DNA of 64,000 nt from Palleniella muris (GTDB lineage: Bacteria; Bacteroidota; Bacteroidia; Bacteroidales; Bacteroidaceae): contig NZ_SRZC01000006.1 of NCBI RefSeq assembly GCF_004792655.1, positions 92,721-156,720 on the forward strand, given 5' to 3'. The position numbers and the translations under genes are program-made. How positions within the stretch are numbered: position 1 is the stretch's first letter; each line of letters opens with the position of its first letter. The notes under the pieces were generated by a model that did no database searches, was not told where the DNA came from, and saw only the letters and a program-made list of their open reading frames with translations. This document shows, in pieces, positions 13,814-22,162 of the stretch.

Positions 13814-15889
13814 ATGCTTAACGATAAAAATCCATTACTCAGACATTACAACACCCCGCACGAGACTGCTCCGTTCGGGGAAATATCAATACAGGACTTC
13901 GAGGAGGCTATGCTCGAAGGCATACGCCGTGACAATGAAGACATCGACCTCATAGTGAACAATCCGGCGGAACCTACTTTCGACAACACCATAGTACGCG
14001 AGGATTCCGACAGGGAGAAGAGCTATTACTACGGACTTCTTGGTCGTGCAACAACGATTTTCTTCAACCTCATGTCGGCGGAAACGTCGGACGAGATTGA
14101 CGCTTTGGCTGAAAAGATGCAGCCTATCCTCACGAAGCACAGCAATGATGTGAGCCTCAACAAGCAGCTTTTCGAGAGAATCAAGCGTGTGCATGACCGC
14201 TACGCTTGTGAGAACAATGACGGTCTGCGCCCTCTTTCTGCAGAAGAGCGGATGCTGCTTGACAAGAGTTATGACGGTTTCGTGCGCTCCGGTGCGCTCC
14301 TCAATGAAGAGGAAAAGGACAAACTGCGTGCCCTGAGCGAGGAGGCAAGCATGCTTGCACTGAAATTCTCACAGAACCTGCTGAAGGAGAACAAGGCTTA
14401 TTCGCTGCACATCACTGACGAAGCACAGCTTGAAGGGTTGCCACAGACTGCCACAGATACTGCTGCACAGACTGCAAAGGAGCAGGAAAAGGAAGGTTGG
14501 GTGTTCACTCTCGACATGCCTTCCTACTCGCCTTTCATGACATATTCCACACAGCGCGAGCTTCGCCGTGAGATGTACATGGCGAGAAACAGTGTGTGCA
14601 CCCACGATAATGACGAGAACAACCTCGAAATATGCAAACGCTTGGTCAATCTTCGCCGTGAGATTGCGCAGTTGCTTGGCTACGAGACTTATGCCGACTA
14701 TGTGCTGAAACACCGCATGGCAACAAGCGTTGCGAATGTTTACAACCTTCTTGACAGTCTCATCGAGGCGTACAAACCGACAGCAGAGCAGGAGCGCAAA
14801 GAGCTGCGCGAGTTTGCCGGAATGGAATTGGAACCATGGGATGTGTCCTTCTATTCCCACAAACTGCAGCTGGAGCGTTACAATCTTGACTCGGAAATGC
14901 TGCGCCCGTACTTCAAACTGGAGAACGTCATCAACGGCATCTTCGGTCTTGCGACACGCCTTTACGGCATAACTTTCAAGGAGAATAACGACATTCCGGT
15001 CTATCATCCTGACGTCAAGGCATACGAAGTCTTTGATAAGGACGGCTCATATCTTGCTGTCTTCTACGCTGATTTCCACCCACGAAAGGGCAAACAGGGA
15101 GGCGCGTGGATGACAGAATACCAGGGTCAGTGGATTGACTGCAAAGGTGAAAATGTGCGTCCGCATGTCTCTGTCGTTATGAACCTTACGAAACCAACCG
15201 CAGAGAAGCCTGCATTGCTCACTCTTGGCGAGGTGGAGACCTTCCTGCATGAGTTCGGTCATTCGCTGCACGGCATGTTTGCCAACACGCGCTTTGAGTC
15301 GCTTTCCGGCACAAACGTATGGTGGGACTTTGTGGAACTCCCTTCACAGTTCATGGAGAACTTCTCCGTGGAGCGCGAGTTCCTGCGCACTTTCGCCTTC
15401 CATTACGAGACAGGCGAGGTCATTCCCGACGAGTTGATTGACCGTATCCTTAAGGCGCGCAACTACAACTGTGCCACGGCATGCCTGCGACAGGTAAGTT
15501 TCGGTCTGCTTGACATGGCGTATTACACAAAGAAGGATGAGTTTTCGGACGATATTGTTTCCTTTGAGAAGAAGGCATGGGAGAAGGCTATCCTTGGCAA
15601 ACAGCGTAACGACACGTGCATGACGGTGCAGTTCTCGCACATCATGGCAGGAGGTTATGCCGCAGGCTATTACAGCTACAAATGGGCGGAAGTGCTTGAC
15701 GCCGATGCTTTTGCCGTATTCCAAAAGGAAGGCATATTCAATCCTGAAACCGCACAACGCTTCCGCGACTGCATACTCTCAAAGGGTGGCACGGAGCATC
15801 CTATGGAATTGTACAAGCGTTTCAAAGGCTCAGAAGCAACAATCGACGCATTACTGGAAAGAAATGGAATCAAAACAACAGCTTCTTGA
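13814..15889 (+). CDS. dcp: M3-family peptidyl-dipeptidase Dcp
   Basis: Zinc metallopeptidase that removes C-terminal dipeptides from oligopeptides, finishing protein and peptide breakdown. The product is 691 residues, the usual size, with no signal peptide, so it is cytoplasmic or at most loosely envelope-bound. The zinc site is complete: H-E-F-G-H at residues 479-483 (H479, H483 ligands, E480 catalytic) and E508 in W-D-F-V-E, 29 residues after the first His, as in E. coli Dcp. The N-terminus L-L-R-H-Y-N-T-P-H-E-T-A-P-F is typical of the family. It is the first gene of a run of six. Its last 26 nt overlap the start of the dCMP deaminase gene in another frame, so translation is probably coupled. 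Confidence 0.95.
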   Translation: MLNDKNPLLRHYNTPHETAPFGEISIQDFEEAMLEGIRRDNEDIDLIVNNPAEPTFDNTIVREDSDREKSYYYGLLGRATTIFFNLMSAETSDEIDALAEKMQPILTKHSNDVSLNKQLFERIKRVHDRYACENNDGLRPLSAEERMLLDKSYDGFVRSGALLNEEEKDKLRALSEEASMLALKFSQNLLKENKAYSLHITDEAQLEGLPQTATDTAAQTAKEQEKEGWVFTLDMPSYSPFMTYSTQRELRREMYMARNSVCTHDNDENNLEICKRLVNLRREIAQLLGYETYADYVLKHRMATSVANVYNLLDSLIEAYKPTAEQERKELREFAGMELEPWDVSFYSHKLQLERYNLDSEMLRPYFKLENVINGIFGLATRLYGITFKENNDIPVYHPDVKAYEVFDKDGSYLAVFYADFHPRKGKQGGAWMTEYQGQWIDCKGENVRPHVSVVMNLTKPTAEKPALLTLGEVETFLHEFGHSLHGMFANTRFESLSGTNVWWDFVELPSQFMENFSVEREFLRTFAFHYETGEVIPDELIDRILKARNYNCATACLRQVSFGLLDMAYYTKKDEFSDDIVSFEKKAWEKAILGKQRNDTCMTVQFSHIMAGGYAAGYYSYKWAEVLDADAFAVFQKEGIFNPETAQRFRDCILSKGGTEHPMELYKRFKGSEATIDALLERNGIKTTAS

Positions 15890-16292
15890 CAAGCGCTACC
15901 TCCGCATGGCGGAGATATGGGCGGAGAACTCCTACTGCAAAAGGCGGCAGGTGGGATGCCTTGTCGTCAAGGACAAGCGCATAATCTCTGACGGCTACAA
16001 TGGCACACCGTCTGGATTTGAGAATGTCTGCGAGGACGAGGATAACATCACAAAGCCGTATGTCCTGCACGCGGAGGCTAACGCCATAACGAAACTGGCT
16101 CGCTCCCATAACAACAGTGACGGAGCAACACTGTATGTGACAGACTCGCCCTGCATCGAATGCGCGAAACTAATCATACAGTCGGGCATCACACGCGTGG
16201 TGTTCACGCACCTGTACCGCATCACCGACGGTGTGGAACTGTTGCAGCGTGCCGGCATCGAGGTTGTGCATCTCACCATGGAGAAAAACTGA
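15864..16292 (+). CDS. dCMP deaminase family protein
   Basis: Zinc-dependent deaminase converting dCMP to dUMP for thymidylate synthesis. Some relatives (ComEB) are annotated in DNA uptake, but the enzyme signature favours nucleotide metabolism. The product is 142 residues. Zinc-binding H69-A-E71 and P-C97-I-E-C100 are present, with E71 as proton shuttle. The segment G-Y-N-G-T-P-S-G-F upstream is the substrate-binding region seen in dCMP deaminases. The frame is open from 15657, inside dcp, but ATG 15864 gives the normal N-terminus (L-L-D-K-R-Y-L-R-M-A) and a 26-nt overlap with dcp. An S41 protease gene follows after about 110 nt. Confidence 0.93.
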   Translation: MESKQQLLDKRYLRMAEIWAENSYCKRRQVGCLVVKDKRIISDGYNGTPSGFENVCEDEDNITKPYVLHAEANAITKLARSHNNSDGATLYVTDSPCIECAKLIIQSGITRVVFTHLYRITDGVELLQRAGIEVVHLTMEKN

Positions 16293-16401
16293 CATCACCC
16301 CATTCTTCCGGCATTCCGCGGATGGAACGGCGAGAAAAAAACATGAAGCACACAGCATAAAGGACAATCCTCTTTCTGAACACAATCAAAAACATCATCC
16401 T

Positions 16402-18048
16402 GTGAACACAAAAAACAGATACATGCCTGTGCTGATGGCCATTTGCATGGTCATCGGCATACTCATCGGAACTTTCTATGCAAACCATTTCTCAGGCAAC
16501 CGGCTCAACATCATCAACACAGAGTCCAACCGCCTGAACAATCTCCTGCATATCATCGACGACCAATATGTGGACACCGTCAATGTCAATGACCTCGTTG
16601 AGAAAGCCATACCGCAGATTCTTGCGGAGCTTGATCCGCACTCTGTCTACATAAGCGCAAAAGACGTGCAGGTGATGAACGATGACCTGAAAGGCTCATT
16701 CTCAGGTATAGGCATAGCATTCACCATACGTGAGGACACTATCCATGTCCAGAACGTCATGTCTGACGGTCCTGCGGAACGTGCGGGAATAATGGCAGGC
16801 GACAAGATTGTGGCTGTCGACGGCAAGCCTTTTGTCGGAAAAGAAGTGACAAACGAGGCTGCCATGCGCAAACTGAAGGGCGAGAAAGGCTCAAAGGTGA
16901 CTATCGGCGTACTCAGCTATGGCAGCAAAAAAGTCAAGACCTTCACACTCACGCGTGACGACATACAGACAAAGAGCGTTACGGCATACTATATGCTGGA
17001 CGAAACGACAGGCTACATAAAGGTGAAGAACTTCGGCGAGAACACTTATGCCGAGCTTCTTGTTGCCCTTGCGTCACTGTCACAGGAGAACCTTGAGAAC
17101 CTTGTCATCGACCTTCGCGACAATACGGGCGGCTATCTGCAGACTGCAATACAGATGGCTAATGAGTTCCTGCCAAGCAAACGCCTCATCACTTATACCG
17201 AAGGACGCAAGTCGCCACGCCAAGACTACAAGAGCGACGGACGCGGTGCATACCAGCATATCCCTCTCTGCGTGCTTATCAACGAGGGTTCCGCATCATC
17301 CTCCGAGATATTTGCCGGTGCCATGCAGGACAATGACCGTGCCACAATAATCGGCAGACGCTCATTCGGCAAGGGACTTGTGCAGCAGCAGATTTCATTC
17401 CCTGACGGTTCGCTCATCCGTCTGACAATAGCGCGTTACTATACGCCGTCAGGCCGTTGCATACAGAAGCCTTATACAATGGGCGATGAGGAGGAATACG
17501 AAAATGACCTCATTGCACGCTATGAGCATGGCGAATTCTTCTCGCAGGACAGCATAAAGCATGACGGCCCGGAATACCATACAACACTTGGCAGACCGGT
17601 GTACGGCGGTGGCGGCATCACCCCTGATTACTTCATCGCTGAGGACACTACGGGCATGACATCGTACTACAAGCAGGCGGCAATGACAGGACTCATCATG
17701 CAGTTCGCATACACCTACACTGACGACAACCGTCTGAAACTGAACAATTTCAAGGAGATGATGGAGATGTCCGACTACCTTGTGAAACAGAACACTGTGG
17801 AGAAGTTCGCCACTTATGCCAACTCACGAGGGCTGCAGCGTCGCAACCTCATGATTCGCAAGTCGCACTCTCTGCTGGAAAGGTACATCAATTCGCGCAT
17901 CATCTACAACATGCTGGACGAGCAGGCTCTTACGGAATATCTGAATATTGACGATAAGGCGGTGCTGAAAGCCCTTGAACTGTTCCACAACGGCAACGCA
18001 TGGCCACAAAAGCCAGTAAAGAATGACAAAGCAGGAACTAAGAAATAG
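16402..18048 (+). CDS. S41 carboxy-terminal processing protease
   Basis: Serine protease of the CtpA/Prc type that trims or degrades envelope proteins from the C-terminus. 548 residues: one N-terminal membrane anchor or signal (about 8-28), a PDZ domain (about 95-180, with S-G-I-G-I-A-F and G-P-A-E-R-A-G-I-M-A-G-D-K-I), and the S41 catalytic core. The Ser/Lys dyad is S299 in G-S-A-S-S-S-E and K324 in F-G-K-G-L-V-Q, 25 residues apart as in other family members. Start choice: GTG 16402 gives V-N-T-K-N-R-Y-M, matching the common N-terminus of Bacteroidales homologues. ATG 16423, seven codons later, is the alternative, and the frame upstream of GTG reads nonsense. Its end overlaps the 5-FCL gene by 26 nt. 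Confidence 0.93.
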   Translation: MNTKNRYMPVLMAICMVIGILIGTFYANHFSGNRLNIINTESNRLNNLLHIIDDQYVDTVNVNDLVEKAIPQILAELDPHSVYISAKDVQVMNDDLKGSFSGIGIAFTIREDTIHVQNVMSDGPAERAGIMAGDKIVAVDGKPFVGKEVTNEAAMRKLKGEKGSKVTIGVLSYGSKKVKTFTLTRDDIQTKSVTAYYMLDETTGYIKVKNFGENTYAELLVALASLSQENLENLVIDLRDNTGGYLQTAIQMANEFLPSKRLITYTEGRKSPRQDYKSDGRGAYQHIPLCVLINEGSASSSEIFAGAMQDNDRATIIGRRSFGKGLVQQQISFPDGSLIRLTIARYYTPSGRCIQKPYTMGDEEEYENDLIARYEHGEFFSQDSIKHDGPEYHTTLGRPVYGGGGITPDYFIAEDTTGMTSYYKQAAMTGLIMQFAYTYTDDNRLKLNNFKEMMEMSDYLVKQNTVEKFATYANSRGLQRRNLMIRKSHSLLERYINSRIIYNMLDEQALTEYLNIDDKAVLKALELFHNGNAWPQKPVKNDKAGTKK

Positions 18049-18643
18049 TGTCAGGGAACAGCTCCGCGAATGCTCTCCGGAAGAGCTTTCACGGCAGTCG
18101 GAAGCAATCTGTGAATGGCTGCTGCGCCACCCTCGGGTGATGGTTGCCGACACTGTCGTGGCATATTGGTGCCTTCATGACGAGCCGGATCTAAGTAATG
18201 CCATTGACGCTCTATGCAAACAAGGGAAAAGAGTGCTGCTGCCATGCGTGACAAGTGACACGGAAATGGTGCTCAGGCAGTATGACGGACCAACGTCCAT
18301 GCGCACCGGAGCATTCGGAATACAGGAGCCTATCGGTGAGGAAGCGGACATAGACAGCCTGAATAACGACTCCACCGTCATCCTTGTGCCGGGAGTGGCA
18401 TTCGACAACAACGGCAATCGTTTGGGACGCGGCAAGGGTTATTATGACAGATTCCTGCAAAACGCCGGCAGACCGCATACCATCGGCATCTGCTTTGACC
18501 TTCAGATTGTCGGCGAAGTGCCTTACGGAGAGCACGACATCCCTGTGGACGAACTTGTCAAGGTTGCCATTGACAACTGTCAGAAACTTACAAACAACAA
18601 CTTATTCGGCAACGGCAAAAACAATAATCCATACATACCTTGA
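18023..18643 (+). CDS. 5-formyltetrahydrofolate cyclo-ligase
   Basis: Converts 5-formyl-THF to 5,10-methenyl-THF using ATP, returning stored folate to the one-carbon pool. 206 residues. The N-terminal K-Q-E-L-R-N-S-V-R block and the signature G-V-A-F-D-N-N-G-N-R-L-G-R-G-K-G-Y-Y-D (about residues 121-140) are diagnostic of the YgfA/MTHFS family. The start overlaps the protease gene by 26 nt. Its stop TGA (18641-18643) is two nt before the start of the response regulator gene. The C-terminal 15 residues are Asn-rich (N-N-N-L-F-G-N-G-K-N-N-N) and unlike the family core. An AbgT-like protein encoded two genes downstream may be a related folate-fragment transporter relative. Confidence 0.93.
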   Translation: MTKQELRNSVREQLRECSPEELSRQSEAICEWLLRHPRVMVADTVVAYWCLHDEPDLSNAIDALCKQGKRVLLPCVTSDTEMVLRQYDGPTSMRTGAFGIQEPIGEEADIDSLNNDSTVILVPGVAFDNNGNRLGRGKGYYDRFLQNAGRPHTIGICFDLQIVGEVPYGEHDIPVDELVKVAIDNCQKLTNNNLFGNGKNNNPYIP

Positions 18644-18645
18644 CT

Positions 18646-19362
18646 ATGGAAAACTTCAAAATAATCATCGTGGAGGATGTAGCCCTCGAGCTGAAAGGCA
18701 CAGAGGGCATCATACGTAATGACATCCCGGAAGCGGAAATAATAGGCACAGCACAGAACGAGGCGGAATACTGGCGGCTGATTCGCAAGGAAGAGCCTGA
18801 CCTTGTGCTGCTTGACCTTGGCTTGGGCGGCTCAACAACCGTTGGAGTTGAGATATGCCGACAGACAAAACAGACACGCCCAAAGGTGAAAGTGCTCATC
18901 TTCACAGGCGAAATCCTTAACGAGAAACTGTGGGTCGATGTGCTTGACGCAGGGGCGGACGGCATTATTCTCAAGACCGGGGAGCTTCTCACGCGCCGCG
19001 ATGTCATAGCCGTAATGGACGGCAAGCAGCTTGTCTTCAACCAGCCTATCCTCGAACGCATAGTGGAACGCTTCAAGCGCACAGTAGGTTCGGAACAGAT
19101 GAACCAGGATGCAAAGATAAGGTACGAGATTGACGAGTATGACGAACGCTTCCTGAGGCATCTTGCCTTGGGCTACACCAAGGAGCAAATCACGGCTCTC
19201 CGCGGCATGCCGTTCGGCATAAAGTCACTGGAGAAGCGCCAGGCGGAACTGATTCAGAAACTTTTCCCCAAGAAATCAGGAATCAATGCCACACGACTGG
19301 TGACAAAAGCCCTCGAACTGCACATCATAGACATAGACAACCTCGTTCCCGATGAGGAATGA
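18646..19362 (+). CDS. Orphan response regulator, receiver plus HTH-like output
   Basis: 238-residue two-component response regulator. The receiver domain (about 1-125) has an early acidic E-D pair at residues 10-11, the phospho-acceptor Asp in L-V-L-L-D-L-G near residue 54, and a K-T segment (I-I-L-K-T-G) near 107. The C-terminal part (about 165-225) has F-L-R-H-L-A-L-G-Y-T-K-E-Q-I and I-N-A-T-R-L-V-T-K-A-L-E-L, resembling a LuxR/NarL-type helix-turn-helix, so it probably binds DNA. No histidine kinase is encoded nearby. ATG 18646 is used; an in-frame TTG at 18640 overlaps the previous stop and is less likely. It is two nt behind the 5-FCL gene and probably co-transcribed with it. Confidence 0.85.
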   Translation: MENFKIIIVEDVALELKGTEGIIRNDIPEAEIIGTAQNEAEYWRLIRKEEPDLVLLDLGLGGSTTVGVEICRQTKQTRPKVKVLIFTGEILNEKLWVDVLDAGADGIILKTGELLTRRDVIAVMDGKQLVFNQPILERIVERFKRTVGSEQMNQDAKIRYEIDEYDERFLRHLALGYTKEQITALRGMPFGIKSLEKRQAELIQKLFPKKSGINATRLVTKALELHIIDIDNLVPDEE

Positions 19363-19400
19363 CACCACATCGTTCATCATGAAGCTAATCAGCTTTCGCC

Positions 19401-19979
19401 ATGAAGCAAAGAAGAAACATTGTCCCTATTGTCCTCTGCCTCCTGTTCGCATGTGAGGCAGTCCTCTTCCCCTTGTCATGGATTGCAAGCACAATATGGC
19501 AGGAAAGCGGCATAATGTCCCTTCTCTCTCCTGACGGCATCCGTTGGTTCGTAGGCAATCATGCACGGCTGCTGTCAACGCCCTACCTTGTATGGCTCCT
19601 GCTTGCCGGAATATCGGCAGGCATTGTCAAGGACAGCGGAATCCTACACCCAAAGAAAGGATGGACGCTGCAAGTCACACTGTTTGTGCTTGTTGTCATG
19701 CTTTCTGCCATCGGATTGCTTTCATTCTCCCCACATGCCATACTCCTCAGTGCCACCGGCAACCTGCTTGACAGCAGTTTCTCGGCAGGAATCGTACCGG
19801 CATTGTGCTTCGTGGCATGCTGTTGTGCGCTGACCTACGGCACACTTGAATCAAGATATGCAACTCTCAACCATATTTATACGGCAGCATTACGCGGCAT
19901 AAATATGGCTGCGCCGTATATCCTGCTGTATCTTTTCACTGCGCAACTCTATTTCACCCTTCAATACATCCTGCCATAA
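19401..19979 (+). CDS. Miniature AbgT-like membrane protein
   Basis: 192 residues with about five hydrophobic helices (roughly 8-30, 55-77, 88-108, 128-147, 165-188). The stretch L-L-S-P-D-G-I-R-W-F followed by a helix with L-L-L-A-G-I-S-A-G-I and K-D-S-G-I-L resembles the N-terminal part of AbgT transporters, which import p-aminobenzoyl-glutamate, a folate breakdown product. The product is less than half the usual length of about 500 residues, and the middle transport core is missing, so it is unlikely to transport in the same way. It could be a reduced domain protein or a remnant. It follows the response regulator by 38 nt and ends the run that includes the folate enzyme. The family call is from memory of AbgT motifs. 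Confidence 0.6.
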   Translation: MKQRRNIVPIVLCLLFACEAVLFPLSWIASTIWQESGIMSLLSPDGIRWFVGNHARLLSTPYLVWLLLAGISAGIVKDSGILHPKKGWTLQVTLFVLVVMLSAIGLLSFSPHAILLSATGNLLDSSFSAGIVPALCFVACCCALTYGTLESRYATLNHIYTAALRGINMAAPYILLYLFTAQLYFTLQYILP

Positions 19980-20030
19980 TCAGGAGGGGAATATAATGAC
20001 ATGAAAACCGGAAAGCGTTCAGTGACATTC

Positions 20031-20118
20031 TGAAAGGTAACACTTTGTAGTACAAAGAGTAATACTTGACTTGACAAAAGGTAACACTTGGCATTGCCAA
20101 GTGTTACCTTTTGTTTTC
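20031..20118. repeat. Array C of 22-bp GGTNACC units
   Basis: Four 22-bp units start at 20031, 20053, 20075 and 20097. Units 3 and 4 together form a perfect 20-bp inverted repeat with a single central base (20075-20093 region against 20095-20114). Followed by TTTTGTTTTC, this could also serve as the terminator of the forward operon ending at 19979. Confidence 0.88.
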
Positions 20119-20259
20119 TCCTCCGCATTTTAACATCCGTTGCGTTTTTAGTTTAGCAAAAACAGCGAAATGCTTTACATTTTACAGGAAGCCACTATAT
20201 TTTGCTTACATATTGGCAAATGACAAAAAGAAGATATTTGCAACACCATGCAATATACA

Positions 20260-20303
20260 AACAGAAGCAAACGGCAGACAAATGCCATTTGCTTCTGTTT
20301 TTT
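20260..20303. terminator. Strong terminator before susD 3' end
   Basis: A 12-bp stem, AACAGAAGCAAA / TTTGCTTCTGTT (20260-20271 / 20288-20299), with an inner GGCA / TGCC and a run of six T on the forward strand. The stem may also stop the reverse-strand SusC/SusD transcript. No forward gene lies between array C and this hairpin. Confidence 0.8.
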
Positions 20304-20342
20304 ATTTTCCCTGAAGCATTAGCAGCTGCAGAGAGCAACATT

Positions 20343-22145
20343 CTAATACCCCGGATTCTGGTATTCCGCACCATTATCTATGAGGAGAATCTCCTTGCTT
20401 GAGATTGGGCGCAGGTAGTGGACAGCCGGATTAAAGCTCTTAATCTGAGGATTGTGCACCAGGCGTGACTCGAAAGCACGGAAACGCTTCAGTGTCATCC
20501 AACGGTTCCACTCGCCAATCATCTCGCGTGCATACTCGTCAAGCAGGAAGTCCTGTGTGAGCTGTGCCTCGCTGATGTCAAGACTTCCGTCATGGTTCTT
20601 GCAAGCGCGGTTACGCAGAGTGTTGATACGGTTCACTGCCGCGCCCTTATTGCCAAGACGCCATTCGATTTCAGCAGAGACAAGGTAGCTCTCACCGAGA
20701 CGGTAGATGAACTGGTCACTGGCATTGTAAGCCTTGTTCGGGTTTGTCAGATAATCAGGAACCATGCAGTCGCCCTTGATGAGCGTAGGGAAGAATCGCT
20801 TCGGACGCGCCAGGTCAAGATAGTTGTCGTCTATGTTGTAGACAGCATATTTGTGTTTCTGCTTCTCCGCATCCGTGAGTTTTGTGCGTGAAAGATAGAT
20901 GATTGTGTCACCGACCATCACATCGTAAGCAGCATTGCCCACACGGCCGTCATTCACACCGTAACGCTTGGCATCCGCATCAATCCATCTGTAGCCGGTC
21001 TTCTCCGGGTTTGTAGCCTTGTTGCAGTAGTAAACAACCTTGAAGAACGCATCAAAACGCTCGTCGGCAGGATTGCTGTAAAGGTTGTACATGTACTTTG
21101 TAGGCTCCATGATGCAGTCACCCTTCAGCACCTTTGGCGCAGACTTTACGCTTGGTTCAAGGCCTTCGATGTAGATTCCTGCCTTGTCATTGTTGTAAGC
21201 ACAGTACTTCTTCCATGTACGGTTAGGATAGTTGCCGCGCGGATTAAGGCTCAGCTCTGTCTCATCATGGCTTATCACGAAGAACGCCTCCTTGTTATGC
21301 TTGTTGTTCTTCTCGGCAAAGATGTCCTTTGCATCAGCATAGAGCTGAGTGTCATAGTCGGCAGCATGGTCGATAAGCTCGTCTATCGCCTTCTTCGCCT
21401 TCTTCAGCAGTTCCTCACTCTCTGTGGCAGAGATAGGCACAACATTGGAGATTTTGTCCGTGTATGTAGAGTATGTCATACATGCCTTTGCGTACAGGTG
21501 ATAGGCAGCGGCACGCTTCACATGTCCCTGATTGGACTGAGTGAGAGGAAGCCATTGCATCGCAAATTCCAGGTCGGAGAGAATGACATTGTAGAAATCA
21601 TTCACGGAACTCATAGGGAGAGACTTTATTTCCCCGGTTACCGGCTCCAGAGGAAGATACTTTCCACCTCTGTGCTCCACAATGTTGAAGAGCGCGTGGG
21701 CACGGATGAAATGAGCCTCGGCAGCAAGTTTGTAGACAGTCTCCTTCGGAGCGTCAGTCACCTTGTCTTGGTAAGCGATTGCGCCGTTGCAAGCATGTAT
21801 GACGCCATAGAAACCGTCGTAGCCCTCATTCATGAGGTTGCATGCCGCACCGAAATCCTCATAGCGCATGAGCTTGCTGTAATTGCCGTTAGTGCCGTTC
21901 TCGTTGACGTCCGCCCAGATGTCCGTACCGCCTTCGGCTTCAAGAAGGAAGCTGTCCTCTGACTGACCATAGATGATGCGCACAAGGTCGAAATAGCAGT
22001 CGTTTATCTTTTTTGTGTATCCGGCTATCGAGCTCCATGCCAATTCTGTGTCACCGGAAGGATTCTCTTCATCCAATTCACAGCTTGTGGTAACGCCTAA
22101 GAGGAGTACCGAAGCTGCCAAAATCCAAATATTTATCTTTTTCAT
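20343..22145 (-). CDS. SusD/RagB-family glycan-binding lipoprotein
   Basis: Surface lipoprotein that covers the SusC barrel and captures glycans or their fragments. 600 residues. The type II signal has lipobox T-T-S-C with the lipidated Cys near residue 22, followed by E-L-D-E-E-N-P-S-G. The family pattern is clear: an N-terminal helical TPR-like part (A-E-A-H-F-I-R-A-H-A-L-F-N-I-V near residue 150) and a C-terminal region with Y-R-L-G-E-S-Y-L-V-S-A-E-I-E-W-R and R-N-R-A-C. It ends P-I-S-S-K-E-I-L-L-I-D-N, as SusD proteins usually do. It starts 17 nt after the SusC gene stop, so the pair is one operon. Substrate class cannot be read from the sequence; no glycoside hydrolase is encoded next to it. 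Confidence 0.95.
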   Translation of the reverse strand: MKKINIWILAASVLLLGVTTSCELDEENPSGDTELAWSSIAGYTKKINDCYFDLVRIIYGQSEDSFLLEAEGGTDIWADVNENGTNGNYSKLMRYEDFGAACNLMNEGYDGFYGVIHACNGAIAYQDKVTDAPKETVYKLAAEAHFIRAHALFNIVEHRGGKYLPLEPVTGEIKSLPMSSVNDFYNVILSDLEFAMQWLPLTQSNQGHVKRAAAYHLYAKACMTYSTYTDKISNVVPISATESEELLKKAKKAIDELIDHAADYDTQLYADAKDIFAEKNNKHNKEAFFVISHDETELSLNPRGNYPNRTWKKYCAYNNDKAGIYIEGLEPSVKSAPKVLKGDCIMEPTKYMYNLYSNPADERFDAFFKVVYYCNKATNPEKTGYRWIDADAKRYGVNDGRVGNAAYDVMVGDTIIYLSRTKLTDAEKQKHKYAVYNIDDNYLDLARPKRFFPTLIKGDCMVPDYLTNPNKAYNASDQFIYRLGESYLVSAEIEWRLGNKGAAVNRINTLRNRACKNHDGSLDISEAQLTQDFLLDEYAREMIGEWNRWMTLKRFRAFESRLVHNPQIKSFNPAVHYLRPISSKEILLIDNGAEYQNPGY

Positions 22146-22162
22146 AGGTGTTTCTGTTTTTT

